From: Mimachlamys varia
Lineage: Eukaryota > Mollusca > Bivalvia > Pectinida > Pectinidae
Assembly: GCA_947623455.1 (NCBI GenBank)
Contig: OX392530.1
Location: 34,379,405-34,443,404, forward strand
Direction: 5' to 3'
Length of the DNA: 64,000 nt
Under the pieces are notes generated by a model. It was not told the origin of the DNA and ran no database searches. It was given only the letters and a program-made list of their open reading frames with translations. The position numbers and the translations under genes are program-made. The first letter of the stretch is position 1. Every line of letters starts with the position of its first letter. Below are positions 51,401 through 61,229 of this stretch, one piece after another.

Positions 51401-54400
51401 ATCATCTTTTAACTTATGATATTTATATTTTGTATGATGGGTTCCCATCAACTCAGTGTTAATCTGGACTGTTTTCACAGACTTTAGATGAAGTCAAGAA
51501 CACCGGACAATAGCATGACGTCGTTTTGGCGCCATGTTGACTTACATTATGTCAACTCTTTACACGTCGCCTCAGATAACATACCTTATAGTTTTACGTT
51601 AATAGTTAAGGTGCTTGTGATTATCAAATTAACTCTTCCAGTACGATAACATACCAGAACAAAACCTTTATACATTTAAGAAAAATGCCATGATTTTGTT
51701 TTTCAAAAATCTCATTGAACGTCTGTCATATTGTACTTATCGTCAATATAATTGCAATCCGAGTGTCAGATAAATATCGATGACGTCTATTTTTAATGGT
51801 TAATTGTTTTTCATGTGTAGTTTATTCAAGATTTATTTTCCAGCAATAAATTCAGGATTGATCATATTTTGATAAAGATGTTGATGATAAGTATCTTTGC
51901 ATTGTAATTTCAAAGAAGAAATAAAGAATACGATACTACTGCTGCAAGTGCCATGACCGACCTTGACTACATCTACTGCCATGGTAACCAGCCTGACATC
52001 CTTGTGTGTCACAGAGTCCCATCTCTCCGTTACATCCGGGCGTCTTACAACGACATTCCTCAACACAGTTCTCTCCAAATGTAACAGGTGAACAAGCTGA
52101 AATTGGAATATATGAATATATCGTTATTATCATTACGTCCTTAAAATGTTTAAATAAACAGTGTGAAGAGCTCCCGGTGAAGAAGTAAAAGTACTGATAA
52201 TGTGTTCGTGTTATTTTTGACAATTTACATATAAATATATACAGTCGAACCTCGTTATCTCAAACTCGTATAACTCGAAGAACCCGTTTAATTCGAAGTA
52301 TTTCGTAGGTCCCAACTGATCTTTACAATGAAATCCAAACTCGCGTAACCCAAATACTCGGTTAACTCGAAGTTTTGACATGGTCCCGTCAACTTCGAGA
52401 TAACGGGGCTCGATTGTGTATATCAACACAATGTTACAAACTTGACCCAGAACTAGACATGTTCATATTATATCGACTGTTCGTGTTTTTTTACCCGTCC
52501 GATTTTGCAGAGCATAATTCATGTAATATTTTTTTAATATTATAAGATAATTACAATTAAAGACACTGATAACTCGGTTCTCATTCTGAGGACTTGATAT
52601 TTACTTGGATGTGATCAAGATTAACGTTGCGTTTGTCGTCGATGAAGCAGAAGACGCTTACTCTTCCAGATCACCTGATCTTATTCTCTTTTACTTTTCA
52701 AGCGTTTTAATGTAAATATTTCTCTTTATTGATACTTTGCCCCTATTTCAATTGATTTTGAGCTTATAGTTTTGTTGACGCTTTGGTATTCTCTAATGTG
52801 GTATTATTAATGCAGTCAAAAATTGTCATGATTATTCTGAATATTTTCCTATGAATCAACGCAATTCGACGCTTTGACGTTTTGTTACTATTAACAATCT
52901 CATGATGGACTAAACGAAAAAATAAAAAAGCCTAAGTGGTCAAGTGTACTTACAAAACACTTGTTCTTATTGCTACGCACGCTGGTTACAACACACTGGT
53001 CCAGTCCAGCCCGCACAACAGTGTGTAGAACCACAGACTATACTTACATTGGTTACAATACACTGGTCCAGTCCACCCCGCACTACAGTGTGTAGAATCA
53101 CAGACTGTACTTACACTGGTTACAATACACTGGTCAAGTCACCCCGCACTACAGTGTGTAGAATCAAAGACTGTACCAGAGACGTATATACTTCTCTGAC
53201 TGTACTTACACTTGTTACAATACACTGGTCCAGTCCACCACGCCCTACAGTGTGTAGAATCACAGACTGTACTTACACTGGTTACAATACACTGGTCAAG
53301 TCTACCCCGCACTACAGTGTGTAGAATCACAGACTGTACTTACATTGGTTACAATACACTTGTCCAGTCCACCCCGCACTACAGTGTGTAGAATCACAGA
53401 CTGTACTTACACTGATGACAATACACTGGTCCAGTCACCCCGAACTACAGTGTGTAGAATCACAGACTGTACTTACACTGGCTACAATACACTTGTCCAG
53501 TCCACCGCGCACTACAGTGTGTAGAATCACAGACTGTACTTACATTTGTTACATTACACTGGTCCAGTCCACCCCGCACTACAGTGTGTAGAATCACAGA
53601 CTCCGTTGTCAGGGTTACAGCCGTGTTTACAGTTGGTACAACTGTGTTGACACTGGTCACCGTAGTTATATGTAAAACAACCTGCCAAGTTCAATGTCTA
53701 AACTTATTGTATATTCTTCACAAAAATATGAGAACAATTTGTTTTCTTAATTGCTACTAAGATGTTTATCGATAAGATATTTACTTTAAAAGGAAACATA
53801 ATTCATTTTAAGCAAGATGAAAATTGAGCCTTGAAATTGCGTCTGGGAAGCTCATACGTTTACAATGTATGGTATTATTAAGCAGTGTTTATTCTACAAA
53901 TTACGGAAGCCGGTTAGTGCCACATGAAGTAAACTTTTTATGTCGTAATTATGAGTTATGGAATATCTTATGTGCAGCAATGCTCAATATCGTAGACGCT
54001 CTAATTGGCCGAGGTGCTCTCTAGGTACCTGGGATAGAGACTGGCTGAATTGAATGGGTATAATAAACTAACTTACCTTAAATTAACCACAGCATATACT
54101 CAAAGACACCCGTTCCAATGAAAAAACAGAAACAATAATAATAAAATATATTCAGCCAAAAGGAAAATTGAATAATAAAAAGAAACAATATTTGGTTGGA
54201 CTTTTGAATTTAAAATATTACAGATGGTAATTATAATCACAGATTTGACTTGAATTCCTTTGATCCTCTTACCTAGCATAGCCTATATAAAGCTTTAAAG
54301 GTTTATTTCTAATGGGGTTCTTATAGACCAGACCAAACGACGAGATAAAACTAAATCGTTATTACGAGATAACTTAGTCGTAATTACGAGAAAGCTAAGT

Positions 54401-57400
54401 CGTAATTACGACATACTAAGTCGTAATTACAAGATAACTAAGTCGTTATTACGATATAATTAAATATCAATACGAGATAGCTTAGTCGTAATTACGACAT
54501 ACTAAGGCGTAATTATGAGATAACTAAGTCGTAATTACGACATACTAAATCGTAATTACGAGATAGCTAAGTCGTAATTACGACATTAAGAGTTTACTTG
54601 ATGTGGCACTAACCGGCTTCCGTAGCAAATCAATAACCCCTTCTGTTAATTAATATTCAATAACATATTACCATAAACATCTACCTCACACACGTCCATA
54701 TACGCTCGGTCTGGTGCCGTCCTGGTGATGATGATCATCACACTCTGACCGGTTGTGTTACACGAGGTGATGTTTTGAGTGACGTCAGGGAGGCCAGCAT
54801 CCACATCCTCGTAACACTTGTTACCAGACGGTATACCTGTATCGTTTGATACCCACAAGGCGAAGCCATCGGCACGATCTGTTGGTGAGAAACGTAAGAT
54901 ACAAAATACGAGAGTCAAAACAAAAGACCAAACTTGAACACAATTATGTATACCTTGTAGGTAATACTGACTTTGTTTTAACTTGTATAATATTCCTATC
55001 GTATTCGCCGAAAAACCATTAAATGTTAATCTTCACAACTGACAGACACATTCGTTTTTAATTGAAATGAAAAGCAATTAATATTGTATCTTGTAAAATA
55101 GATTACTGTACGTAGTATTATATTTATATATTGTATGCATCGCATACAGAAAGATAGAAAAGTAGTTGGAAGTTATTTCACTTTAACTAATTTACATGTA
55201 TATGAAAGTTTGTATAATTGTCTTTACCGTTAAAGGTAATGAATGATATACACTCTGTCACATGACATGTACAGGCCTATAATTACATTTTACATGATGG
55301 CCTTCCTTTAACATACTGCTCATCTGGATGATATTCACAACACTAAAGATACAGTCTGAATCACTGGACATACGAATTGAAAGTCATTTTTTAACTTTCA
55401 TAGTGCTATGAAAGGTCAGCCGTTACATCCATATTGAATGAAGCCCGCTGACTTTCAATCCATATATTTACATTTTTACTATAGAACAATTGCTTAACTT
55501 CATTTAATTTTTTTTCATTTAATAGTTTATTACCGGCGGTTGTACATGTGTCGTCATTTCAACGACATTGGCAGAATAGCCCAGCTTGAATAAAAGTGGC
55601 GCCAATGATAATAATTAATCATTATTCGAAGCGGCGCGACAAGACTCTCATTGAACAAGCTTGATATCTGACGTCATAATTAAACCATATGCTACGTCTC
55701 GAGATCCATTCCTTTCATACTTTTATGAAAGGCGTTTTTGCTGTTAATGTTCATATAATGGGTTGCAGCCCAAATGTAAATTTAACACTATGACGTCATG
55801 TTGGCGCCATGTTTACCTACATTACGTCAACCCTTATCACGACGCTTCAGATCATGCATATTATAAGTATGTATGTTAACATAAAAGAGGAAAAAAAACT
55901 TAAAGAGAAATAATTGTTATGATAAGTATTAGATACTATCTGAATATTAATATAACCATTGTACATTTGCCATATTGATTTTAAGGTTATATAAGCAATT
56001 TGGCAAGTTTTATAAATATTAACTTAATACAGTACATAATTGTATTGATTGTGATAAGAAGTGCAGTATACATGTATAACATCGTATAGTTGATTAGGTA
56101 AAGCGATTTATCACATATATACAATGTATTGCTTTATACAGTACCACCTAACGGTAACATGATAAACTCAATATCATGATCTGAAAGTGTATGAAGAAGT
56201 TGAGAGCGACTTGAGAAGAACTTGAGAACGGTTTTTCCCCATTTTAGAGCACTTGAGAGCGTATTTACTCAAAAACGAACGTCTGCTCGCGATTCCATGC
56301 CGTCATTACTGGATATAGTATCCAACCAAAAGTGTTCCGCGTCAAAAAATAGTACGTCATTAAAATATCAACGAAAAAACATTTTAAGAATAAAAACACA
56401 ATTTCAAGCGTAAATATGAAAATTATAAGAAAGTCAATGGCTAATATCTTTGTTTTTTCAATTTTTTTTTTTTCACATACTTTTAGTGTTCACGGTAGTC
56501 CTCCACTAAAATGTTCTGTTTGTTTACGTTCGCCAAAGACAGATCGCAATTGATAACACTAGAAGTCGTTTCAAACTATGGTGTTTAATTGACATTTCTT
56601 ATATTAAGAAATATATAGTATATAGATGATAAACAGTTTATCACAGAGTATGTTCAGGGTTTGTCGCTCGAACAATTTTCTCATCGCTCACACGTGGATA
56701 AAATCTCGAGTCCACATGCGGAGGCCTCTCAATGTGATCCAGCAGTCTATTTGAACAACTCTATAGACTGGAAGTCCTATTTCGGCAACTGTATGAAGGC
56801 AGCTGTAAGCAGTCCTGTGAGTGCAGTGGTGAAAATCCTTTGTGGGCATTTACATTTATTGATATATGTACTGTTATCAACCCGGTGTATGGTACTTATT
56901 CATGCCCTGTGTGGACGTCGGGATGGCATCAAGTGGGTTATCTGTGGATCATCTTGACCGTCATTGACTTGCTATTATTCAAACTGATGGATTGCAGACC
57001 ACTTACCTGGAGGCTATGGCTAGCCGTTTAGGTTTTTACCTGTTGAAATGAGGATATCTCTATCTAATTAAAGATACATTTATTTGAAATGAAGATATCT
57101 TTTTTTTGTTTTACAAATATGTCTAGTTCAAATACAGATATCTCTCTTTCAAATTCAGATATCTCTCTTTCAAATTCAGATATCTCTATTTGAATTACAT
57201 ACTTACTTTTTGTATCTTTATTTTTTGTCCGAAATAGATATATCTGTATTTGAATTAAAGAGATCTCTATTAAAAATAAATATATCTTTAATTATTGTTT
57301 AGATAGGGATATCAACATTTGAAATAAAGATATCTCTAATTCAATTACATATATTTCTATCGTTAATGCAAATATCTTTGATTTAAATAGATAGCGATAT

Positions 57401-59146
57401 CTGCATTTATTATCAAATACAGATATCTTTATTATCAAAAACAGATATCTCTATTTTAAATACAGATATCTGTATTTACACTTGTTTGCTTAGTCTGAAA
57501 ATAATTGTTTAAGCACAAAGAAAATAATGATTACTCCTGCATGATGATCAGTGTTAATGAAACGCTTGTTCATGTAAGTTACGAGGATACTCTATACTAT
57601 TTTACTTGTGCCTCCAGGTTAATACCTTCCTGATTAATGTCATCAGTCACTTCCTCCTTCGCCGTTCTAAGGTGGCCATAGCAGTGTTGGGGCATTCAGC
57701 AACACCTGGTCTGTATTTCCGTCCATTTTTTGTCATTTGGGCTTTTCTGCCTTCATGCCAAAAATGACGAGCCAAAGGAGCATTAATTTTCCTATTTGAT
57801 GGTTAATACAGATATCTCTATTTCATGTCAAATATTGATATCTGTAATTGAAATGACGATATTTGTATCTAAAATAAAGATATCTGTATTTCTATTACAA
57901 TTAGAGATATCTGTAATTGAAATAGAAATATTTGTAAATGAAATAGAGGAAGCTCTATTCTCAATACAGATATCTTTATTTAAATACAGATATCTTTCTT
58001 TACATTTGAAAAGAAGATATCTCTATATAAGATATCTTTAATTTAAATAGAGATATCTGTAGTTGAAATAGTGATATCTTTATTTCGTGTTTAATAAGAG
58101 ATATCTTTGTTTCAAATAGAGATATATCTATTTAAGTTAGATATATCTCTATTTCAATTACATTTATCTAAATTTCAATTAAATATATCTTGTTTTTATA
58201 TTAATACAAAAATCTTAACGGCTAACGGCTTGCCTTAGAGGGCCGGGGAACTGTAATATCGTATATTGTTTAGTTTTGTAACTTATATGTGTGAGGATGT
58301 ATGTATGTGTTAGCTGTGAGAGAGATATTTTATAGATATAAATATGTACAAGTAGTGTAATAAACTTAATAAATGTGTATAGTGTATATTTGATGTTTGT
58401 CCCTTCTTGGTACATTGTATTAGCGCTGCTAGTCGTTCAATGACCCACCTCGAATTCGAAATACGATGTCGATTCTTTGTATTCTTGCCTTGGAAGGTAA
58501 AGTTCCTCTCCACCAGACCATAGCTGCGCCATCAGAGGCCATACACACATTTTGAGCAAAAGGGCCGTAAACTCCGTCTATTGTACCGGACAATGGGAAC
58601 GTTGGATGTGTAAGCGTTGTTGAATCAAGTACCATCTGATTCTTCAGGTTGACTTAAAGTGTGAAAATAATTTTCGTATCAAAAGACAAAATAAATGACT
58701 TATTTCATATAACATAGCAACATGTCACAGTTTGGATCATTTGTTGTTACCGTATATGAAAATATAAAGTTGTTTCTCGGAGAGAACAGTGTACATCGTA
58801 CTGTAAGCTAATGGAAGACGTGTCAAAGAAGTAGCCTCTTAACCGGTTTTACTAAACATGAGACGTTTTAGATTTCTGTGCTCTTTCATAACAAAATCCA
58901 ATACCTGTTACTTCAAACAGGGGCATAAATGATATATGTGATATATTTATATTTTATTTTCTTAATGATTGATTTTAGTTTTTCAAATATTTCATCACGA
59001 TCACAGCTAAAACGGATGTCCATATATTTGAGGTATATTGTGTTTCCTTACACAGTAAACAATGTAAACTTACTACTCGTTCGGATCCCTGGGAACAAAC
59101 TCAACAGAAATATCCCAAACACTATCGACAAAGTTTCTGTTGGCAT
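39264..59146 (-). CDS. Gene B: FTP-lectin/EGF-like receptor with ITAM-like tail
   Basis: Twelve exons, about 578 codons: 59074-59146, 58449-58652, 54672-54878, 53544-53681, 51962-52096, 50899-51033, 46855-46989, 44011-44148, 43440-43574, 41703-41798, 40926-41114, 39264-39415. All borders are GT-AG and all phases agree, but codon 204 in exon 4 is TAA. Order: signal peptide (1-24), FTP domain (25-161), exon-4 Cys-rich module, five full EGF-like modules and one half module, transmembrane helix (about 475-497), cytoplasmic part of about 80 residues with Tyr motifs. It is a paralogue of gene A: the ectodomain is alike exon by exon, but it lacks counterparts of A exons 8-10 and has no phosphatase. 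Either an active receptor that skips exon 4, a producer of a soluble lectin, or a recent pseudogene. Confidence 0.85.
40926..41114 (-). CDS. Gene B exon 11: transmembrane helix and juxtamembrane segment
   Basis: 189 bp, phase 1-1. Hydrophobic stretch AVGIGAGLGVVIIVLVILVI, then VQTRRLSMKNKD as stop-transfer, then a polar segment ending CHELQADI. Not alike in sequence to A exon 14, so the membrane part has a different origin or is fast-evolving. Confidence 0.82.
41170..41500 (+). repeat. Interspersed repeat family R1, intron 10 of gene B
   Basis: Contains GGTCGCCATCTCGGTCTCAT, CAGGGCGGGTGTCGTCGACG and TTCAAGTTCGGACAATGCC. Confidence 0.65.
41703..41798 (-). CDS. Gene B exon 10: partial EGF-like stalk module
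   Basis: 96 bp, phase 1-1: CQPGYYGVSCDNVCPHDC then NPNFCIQTNGYCA. It takes the place of A exon 13, is shorter, and differs in sequence. Confidence 0.78.
41933..42717. mobile_element. 785-bp TIR element flanked by TTAA, intron 9 of gene B
   Basis: TTAAAGGGGCAATTTAG at the left and CTAAATTGTCCCTTTAA at the right. TTAA is present at both borders, as for piggyBac-type target sites. No transposase frame seen. Confidence 0.78.
43440..52096 (-). CDS. Gene B exons 5-9: five EGF-like modules
   Basis: Exons 51962-52096, 50899-51033, 46855-46989, 44011-44148 and 43440-43574, all phase 1-1. They match A exons 5, 6, 7, 11 and 12 by sequence (for example CRCKTPGCN, GCEAGWMGESC, CPENVFGEDCLSTCHC, GCLPGWMGDTC). 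Nothing matching A exons 8-10 was seen; the intron at that place (44149-46854) holds a LINE remnant. Confidence 0.87.
44960..46600 (-). pseudogene. LINE reverse-transcriptase remnant, intron 7 of gene B
   Basis: On the minus strand, in several broken frames, it reads NKPIGPDGIL-like, then FGDISKAFDRVWQLGLLHEL, then NGDLARISGWADKWQILFN, then YSDVVWDNSTKTESDLLESV and MESFFPATMKTWNVLD. These are the palm, thumb and C-terminal marks of a non-LTR (jockey/CR1 supergroup) reverse transcriptase. Stops and frameshifts make it inactive. The endonuclease part was not found, so it is 5'-truncated. It lies just where gene B lacks three EGF exons of gene A. Confidence 0.85.
47803..50540. mobile_element. 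2.74-kb TIR element flanked by TTAA, intron 6 of gene B
   Basis: TTAAAGGGTTTTGGCCACGA at 47803 and its inverse TCGTGGCCAAAACCCTTTAA ending at 50540; subterminal parts also pair (GACGTCATTGAGGCACAA and TTGTGCCTCAATGACGTC). TTAA at both ends suggests a piggyBac-like target. Short frames within show no recognised transposase, so it is probably non-autonomous. Sequence outside it joins up to match the introns of gene A near 24,900. Confidence 0.85.
51430..51810. repeat. Interspersed block R2, intron 5 of gene B
   Basis: Contains AGCATGACGTCGTTTTGGCG and ACATTATGTCAACTCTTTAC. Matches the place of the copy in intron 5 of gene A. Confidence 0.65.
52242..52417. mobile_element. pogo/Tigger-like MITE, intron 4 of gene B
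   Basis: Ends CAGTCGAACCTCGTTATCTC and GAGATAACGGGGCTCGATTG are inverted, with TA at both borders. Inner text repeats TAACTCGAAG. The CGAACCTCGTTAACTCGAA type of end is common to pogo/Tigger relatives. Confidence 0.75.
52560..52800 (+). repeat. Interspersed repeat family R1, intron 4 of gene B
   Basis: Contains TAACTCGGTTCTCATTCTGA and TTGTCGTCGATGAAGCAGAA. Probably orthologous in place to 26850-27075 of gene A, so it predates the A/B duplication. Confidence 0.65.
52980..53600 (-). repeat. 67-bp minisatellite in intron 4 of gene B, about 9 units
   Basis: Same unit as in gene A, with donors in most units. It shares the AGAGACGTATATACTTCTCT insert (53173-53192; also at 29331-29350 in A), so both arrays come from one ancestral array or have exchanged sequence. 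Confidence 0.93.
53544..53681 (-). CDS. Gene B exon 4: Cys-rich module with in-frame TAA
   Basis: 138 bp, phase 1-1, almost the same as A exon 4 (CFTYNYGDQC, CKHGCNPDNGVCDSTHC, SAGWTGPV). The Tyr codon of A (TAT) is TAA here, at 53554-53556, in the exon-proximal unit of the 67-bp array. Removing the exon keeps the frame. Confidence 0.75.
53902..54624. mobile_element. TIR element with inner TCGTAATTACGA repeats, intron 3 of gene B
   Basis: Outer arms of about 48 bp: TACGGAAGCCGGTTAGTGCC at the left and GGCACTAACCGGCTTCCGTA at the right. From 54335 to 54595 the inside repeats TAAGTCGTAATTACGAGATA, itself palindromic. CAAAT stands at both sides (one extra G at right), a possible target duplication. 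Absent from the matching intron of gene A. Confidence 0.82.
54672..54878 (-). CDS. Gene B exon 3: FTP/F5-8-type domain, second half
   Basis: 207 bp, phase 1-1, same length as in A. Contains DGFALWVSNDTGIPSGNKCY, DVTQNITSCNTTGQSV and closes with DVCEVDVYG. Donor GTAATA. Confidence 0.86.
55590..56060. repeat. Interspersed block R2, intron 2 of gene B
   Basis: Contains ACTATGACGTCATGTTGGCG and ACATTACGTCAACCCTTATC. Matches the place of the copy in intron 2 of gene A. Confidence 0.6.
56060..57020. other. Intron 2 of gene B, unassigned part
   Basis: An open frame at 56661-56957 has no motif I recognise and no convincing splice sites. Nothing else seen. Confidence 0.35.
57021..58224. mobile_element. 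TIR element packed with GATATC palindromes, intron 2 of gene B
   Basis: Ends TAGCCGTTTAGGTTTTTA and AAAATCTTAACGGCTA are inverted. Two blocks (57060-57480 and 57800-58190) carry the hexamer GATATC at short intervals in AGATATCTCTATTTGAAAT-type units; a non-repeated core of about 320 bp lies between. No transposase. Confidence 0.72.
58449..58652 (-). CDS. Gene B exon 2: FTP/F5-8-type domain, first half
   Basis: 204 bp, phase 1-1, same length as in A. Contains LKNQMVLDSTTLTHPTFPLS, TIDGVYGPFAQNVCMAS, MVWWRGTLPSKARIQRIDI. The donor is the weaker GTGGGT. Confidence 0.85.
59074..59146 (-). CDS. Gene B exon 1: signal peptide
   Basis: ATG at 59144-59146. Signal peptide MPTETLSIVFGIFLLSLFPG, then IRTS. 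Donor GTAAGT, phase 1. The core matches gene A exon 1. Confidence 0.85.
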
Positions 59147-59283
59147 CTCGGTTTCTTACGATTATATGTCACTAACAGTTGTCTTAATTAAAAAACAAAA
59201 CTCCTGTCCCGTTAGAATGACCATACCATTCGGTCGTACGTATACACCAACACTACACCTAGTGTAACAGATACAGACCAGGA

Positions 59284-59310
59284 AGTAGTCTAAATACATA
59301 ACGGACAACA
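59284..59310 (-). promoter_or_regulatory. Candidate core promoter of gene B
   Basis: Same block as before gene A (GACTACTTCCTGGTCTGTA and GTTGTCCGTTA), but the TATA-like core is TTATGTATTTA, weaker than the TTATATATTTA of A. No transcript evidence. Confidence 0.4.
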
Positions 59311-60175
59311 CAGTGGGTAAAATGTACACAGATAAATAACAGCTTATTAGTATTATGACTGTTTATAGACCCATTCCAAAGATTTTCTTTTGATTTGAAT
59401 TCTTTACCTCGATCTTTTTAACAATAGTAAAGACAACTTATCGATTACATTATTACGTTATACACGGAAAAGATACCAGACCGATTGTTAAGAAGATAAG
59501 TTAATTCGTTTCATGTGTATATCTTCAATACTATGACACCCTGTATGCACACCACTGTACATGTGGAGAACAAAACTAGCTAGACGATACCATTCTTCGA
59601 CCTGATATCTCATACAGTGTAACTAAATCTGTGAGATTGTTAATGTAAAGGGTGTTAAATGCCAGCGATACAATAGGACTTTTAAGGCAGTTTTATTCAT
59701 ACCCGTTATGCGTCATTATTGATAAAAGTCATACGCAGTTAATTTTTACCAATACAGAAGCTCGATACGTCTGTCTTAATCATCAGCTAAACCATTACAG
59801 GCATTGCACTTTACTAAATATGTTCAGTTGTAATTAAATTAAATCGCAATATGTACTGTATACTGAACTGTGTTTGCAGTATGTATTATTGTCTTTGTTC
59901 TAAAACATACATAATTGTTCAAACATGGTTGTGGAACAAATATATAGAGGATATTCAATGGTTTACCGTTAAATGTTAAATATATTTTACTTATATGGCA
60001 AATTCTTTTTATATTTTCACGAGTGTGAATTTTTTTTTTTTTTTTTTACATTTCGAAAGAGAACTTGAAATACTTTCATTATTTTTTTTCTTTATTTGCT
60101 AACTGGAAAGTAGCTAAGTTAGGCCTAATCCGTCGAAATCACAACTGATCGGGTTCAGTATACAGCTGATTGGGA

Positions 60176-60436
60176 TCAGTTGATCGGAAAAGTTGAACCA
60201 TTCTCATCGTCCAATTCATTACTTGTTAAATCCTGCAGCAGTATCTCAGCAATAACTACTGCTGTTGTCATTTCTTCAAGATCATCTTTCCCTAATAGAC
60301 AAGTTCTAGCATACGACAACAATGCCGAGCCTCCAATGCCAAGGAAAATGGAAGAGTTCGATTTGATCAGGGGGAACAACTCATACAAAAGTTCTGGTGT
60401 TACGTGAAAAAATGACCCGGTTGTAAAAGTTCCCAC
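60176..60436 (-). other. Exon-like open frame of unknown family
   Basis: Minus-strand frame of 86 codons ending in TGA; a possible acceptor (CACGTAACACCAG) precedes ELLYELFPLIKSNSSIFLG. Further on it reads LLSYARTCLLGKDDLEEMTT and DLTSNELDDENGSTFPIN. A homologous piece is at 1-90 (ELLYELFPLIESNSSIALG). The composition looks protein-like, and both copies stay open, but I do not recognise the family. It may be the last exon of a gene or of an old element carried in the duplicated flank. Confidence 0.35.
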
Positions 60437-61229
60437 CGTTGAAATTTACGGTTGGTCACGGGACGAATTACATAAATATCGAGTGGGTCATTGTTGGCCG
60501 TATAAGAATTCTACTGTGAAATAACGACCGTGAACTTTTGTCACGCAGAATAATGACCTTGGGTAGTGTTTTGATGCTGGGTAATTTTTTTCACGTTACA
60601 CTGACAAAACCTTATATTTTCACTGCACATTTTTATACTTTCACTGCAAAATCTTATATTTTTATTGCTCATCACTACAGTGAAAATAGAAATGTTATCA
60701 GTTTGATAATTATCTATATTTCACAGGCAAATATGTAATAAAAGTGTATATATAACAGTCTTTCTGTAAACACAATCCGCAAATAGTAAAACAACTTGTG
60801 CATGTATAATAAATACAAGTATATACATATTGTACCAGGGCTTCACCAGTATTTTTAAAAGAAGTATTACCTATGAGGCTACCTTACTCAGACAAACATG
60901 TACTCTGTACATTGTACGGACCCATGACTGATCAGGTGTTTTATTGTTCATTGTGCTTAATTGGTCGACCGGTATTGGGCAGCCACGTAATCCTTTGTAT
61001 TCAAAACCGATTATATTACGGCAGTCCCGACTCTTTCACCCCCTTAACAAAAATGCATAATCATTATTTATACACCATAACATATCCTTAGTAATCGTAT
61101 ACATATATCGAGGGTGAACATGTATGAATTACACAAAAAGTAGTGACTAACAAATGCAGAAAGCGTAAAATGCCTACATAATACATAAAATAAATTTGAT
61201 GTATCCACAAACTTTCTCCTTCTGATAAG

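Noticed and set aside
56661..56957. 98-codon plus-strand frame
   Set aside because: No recognised motif and no convincing splice sites; kept only as a note in the unassigned intron part.
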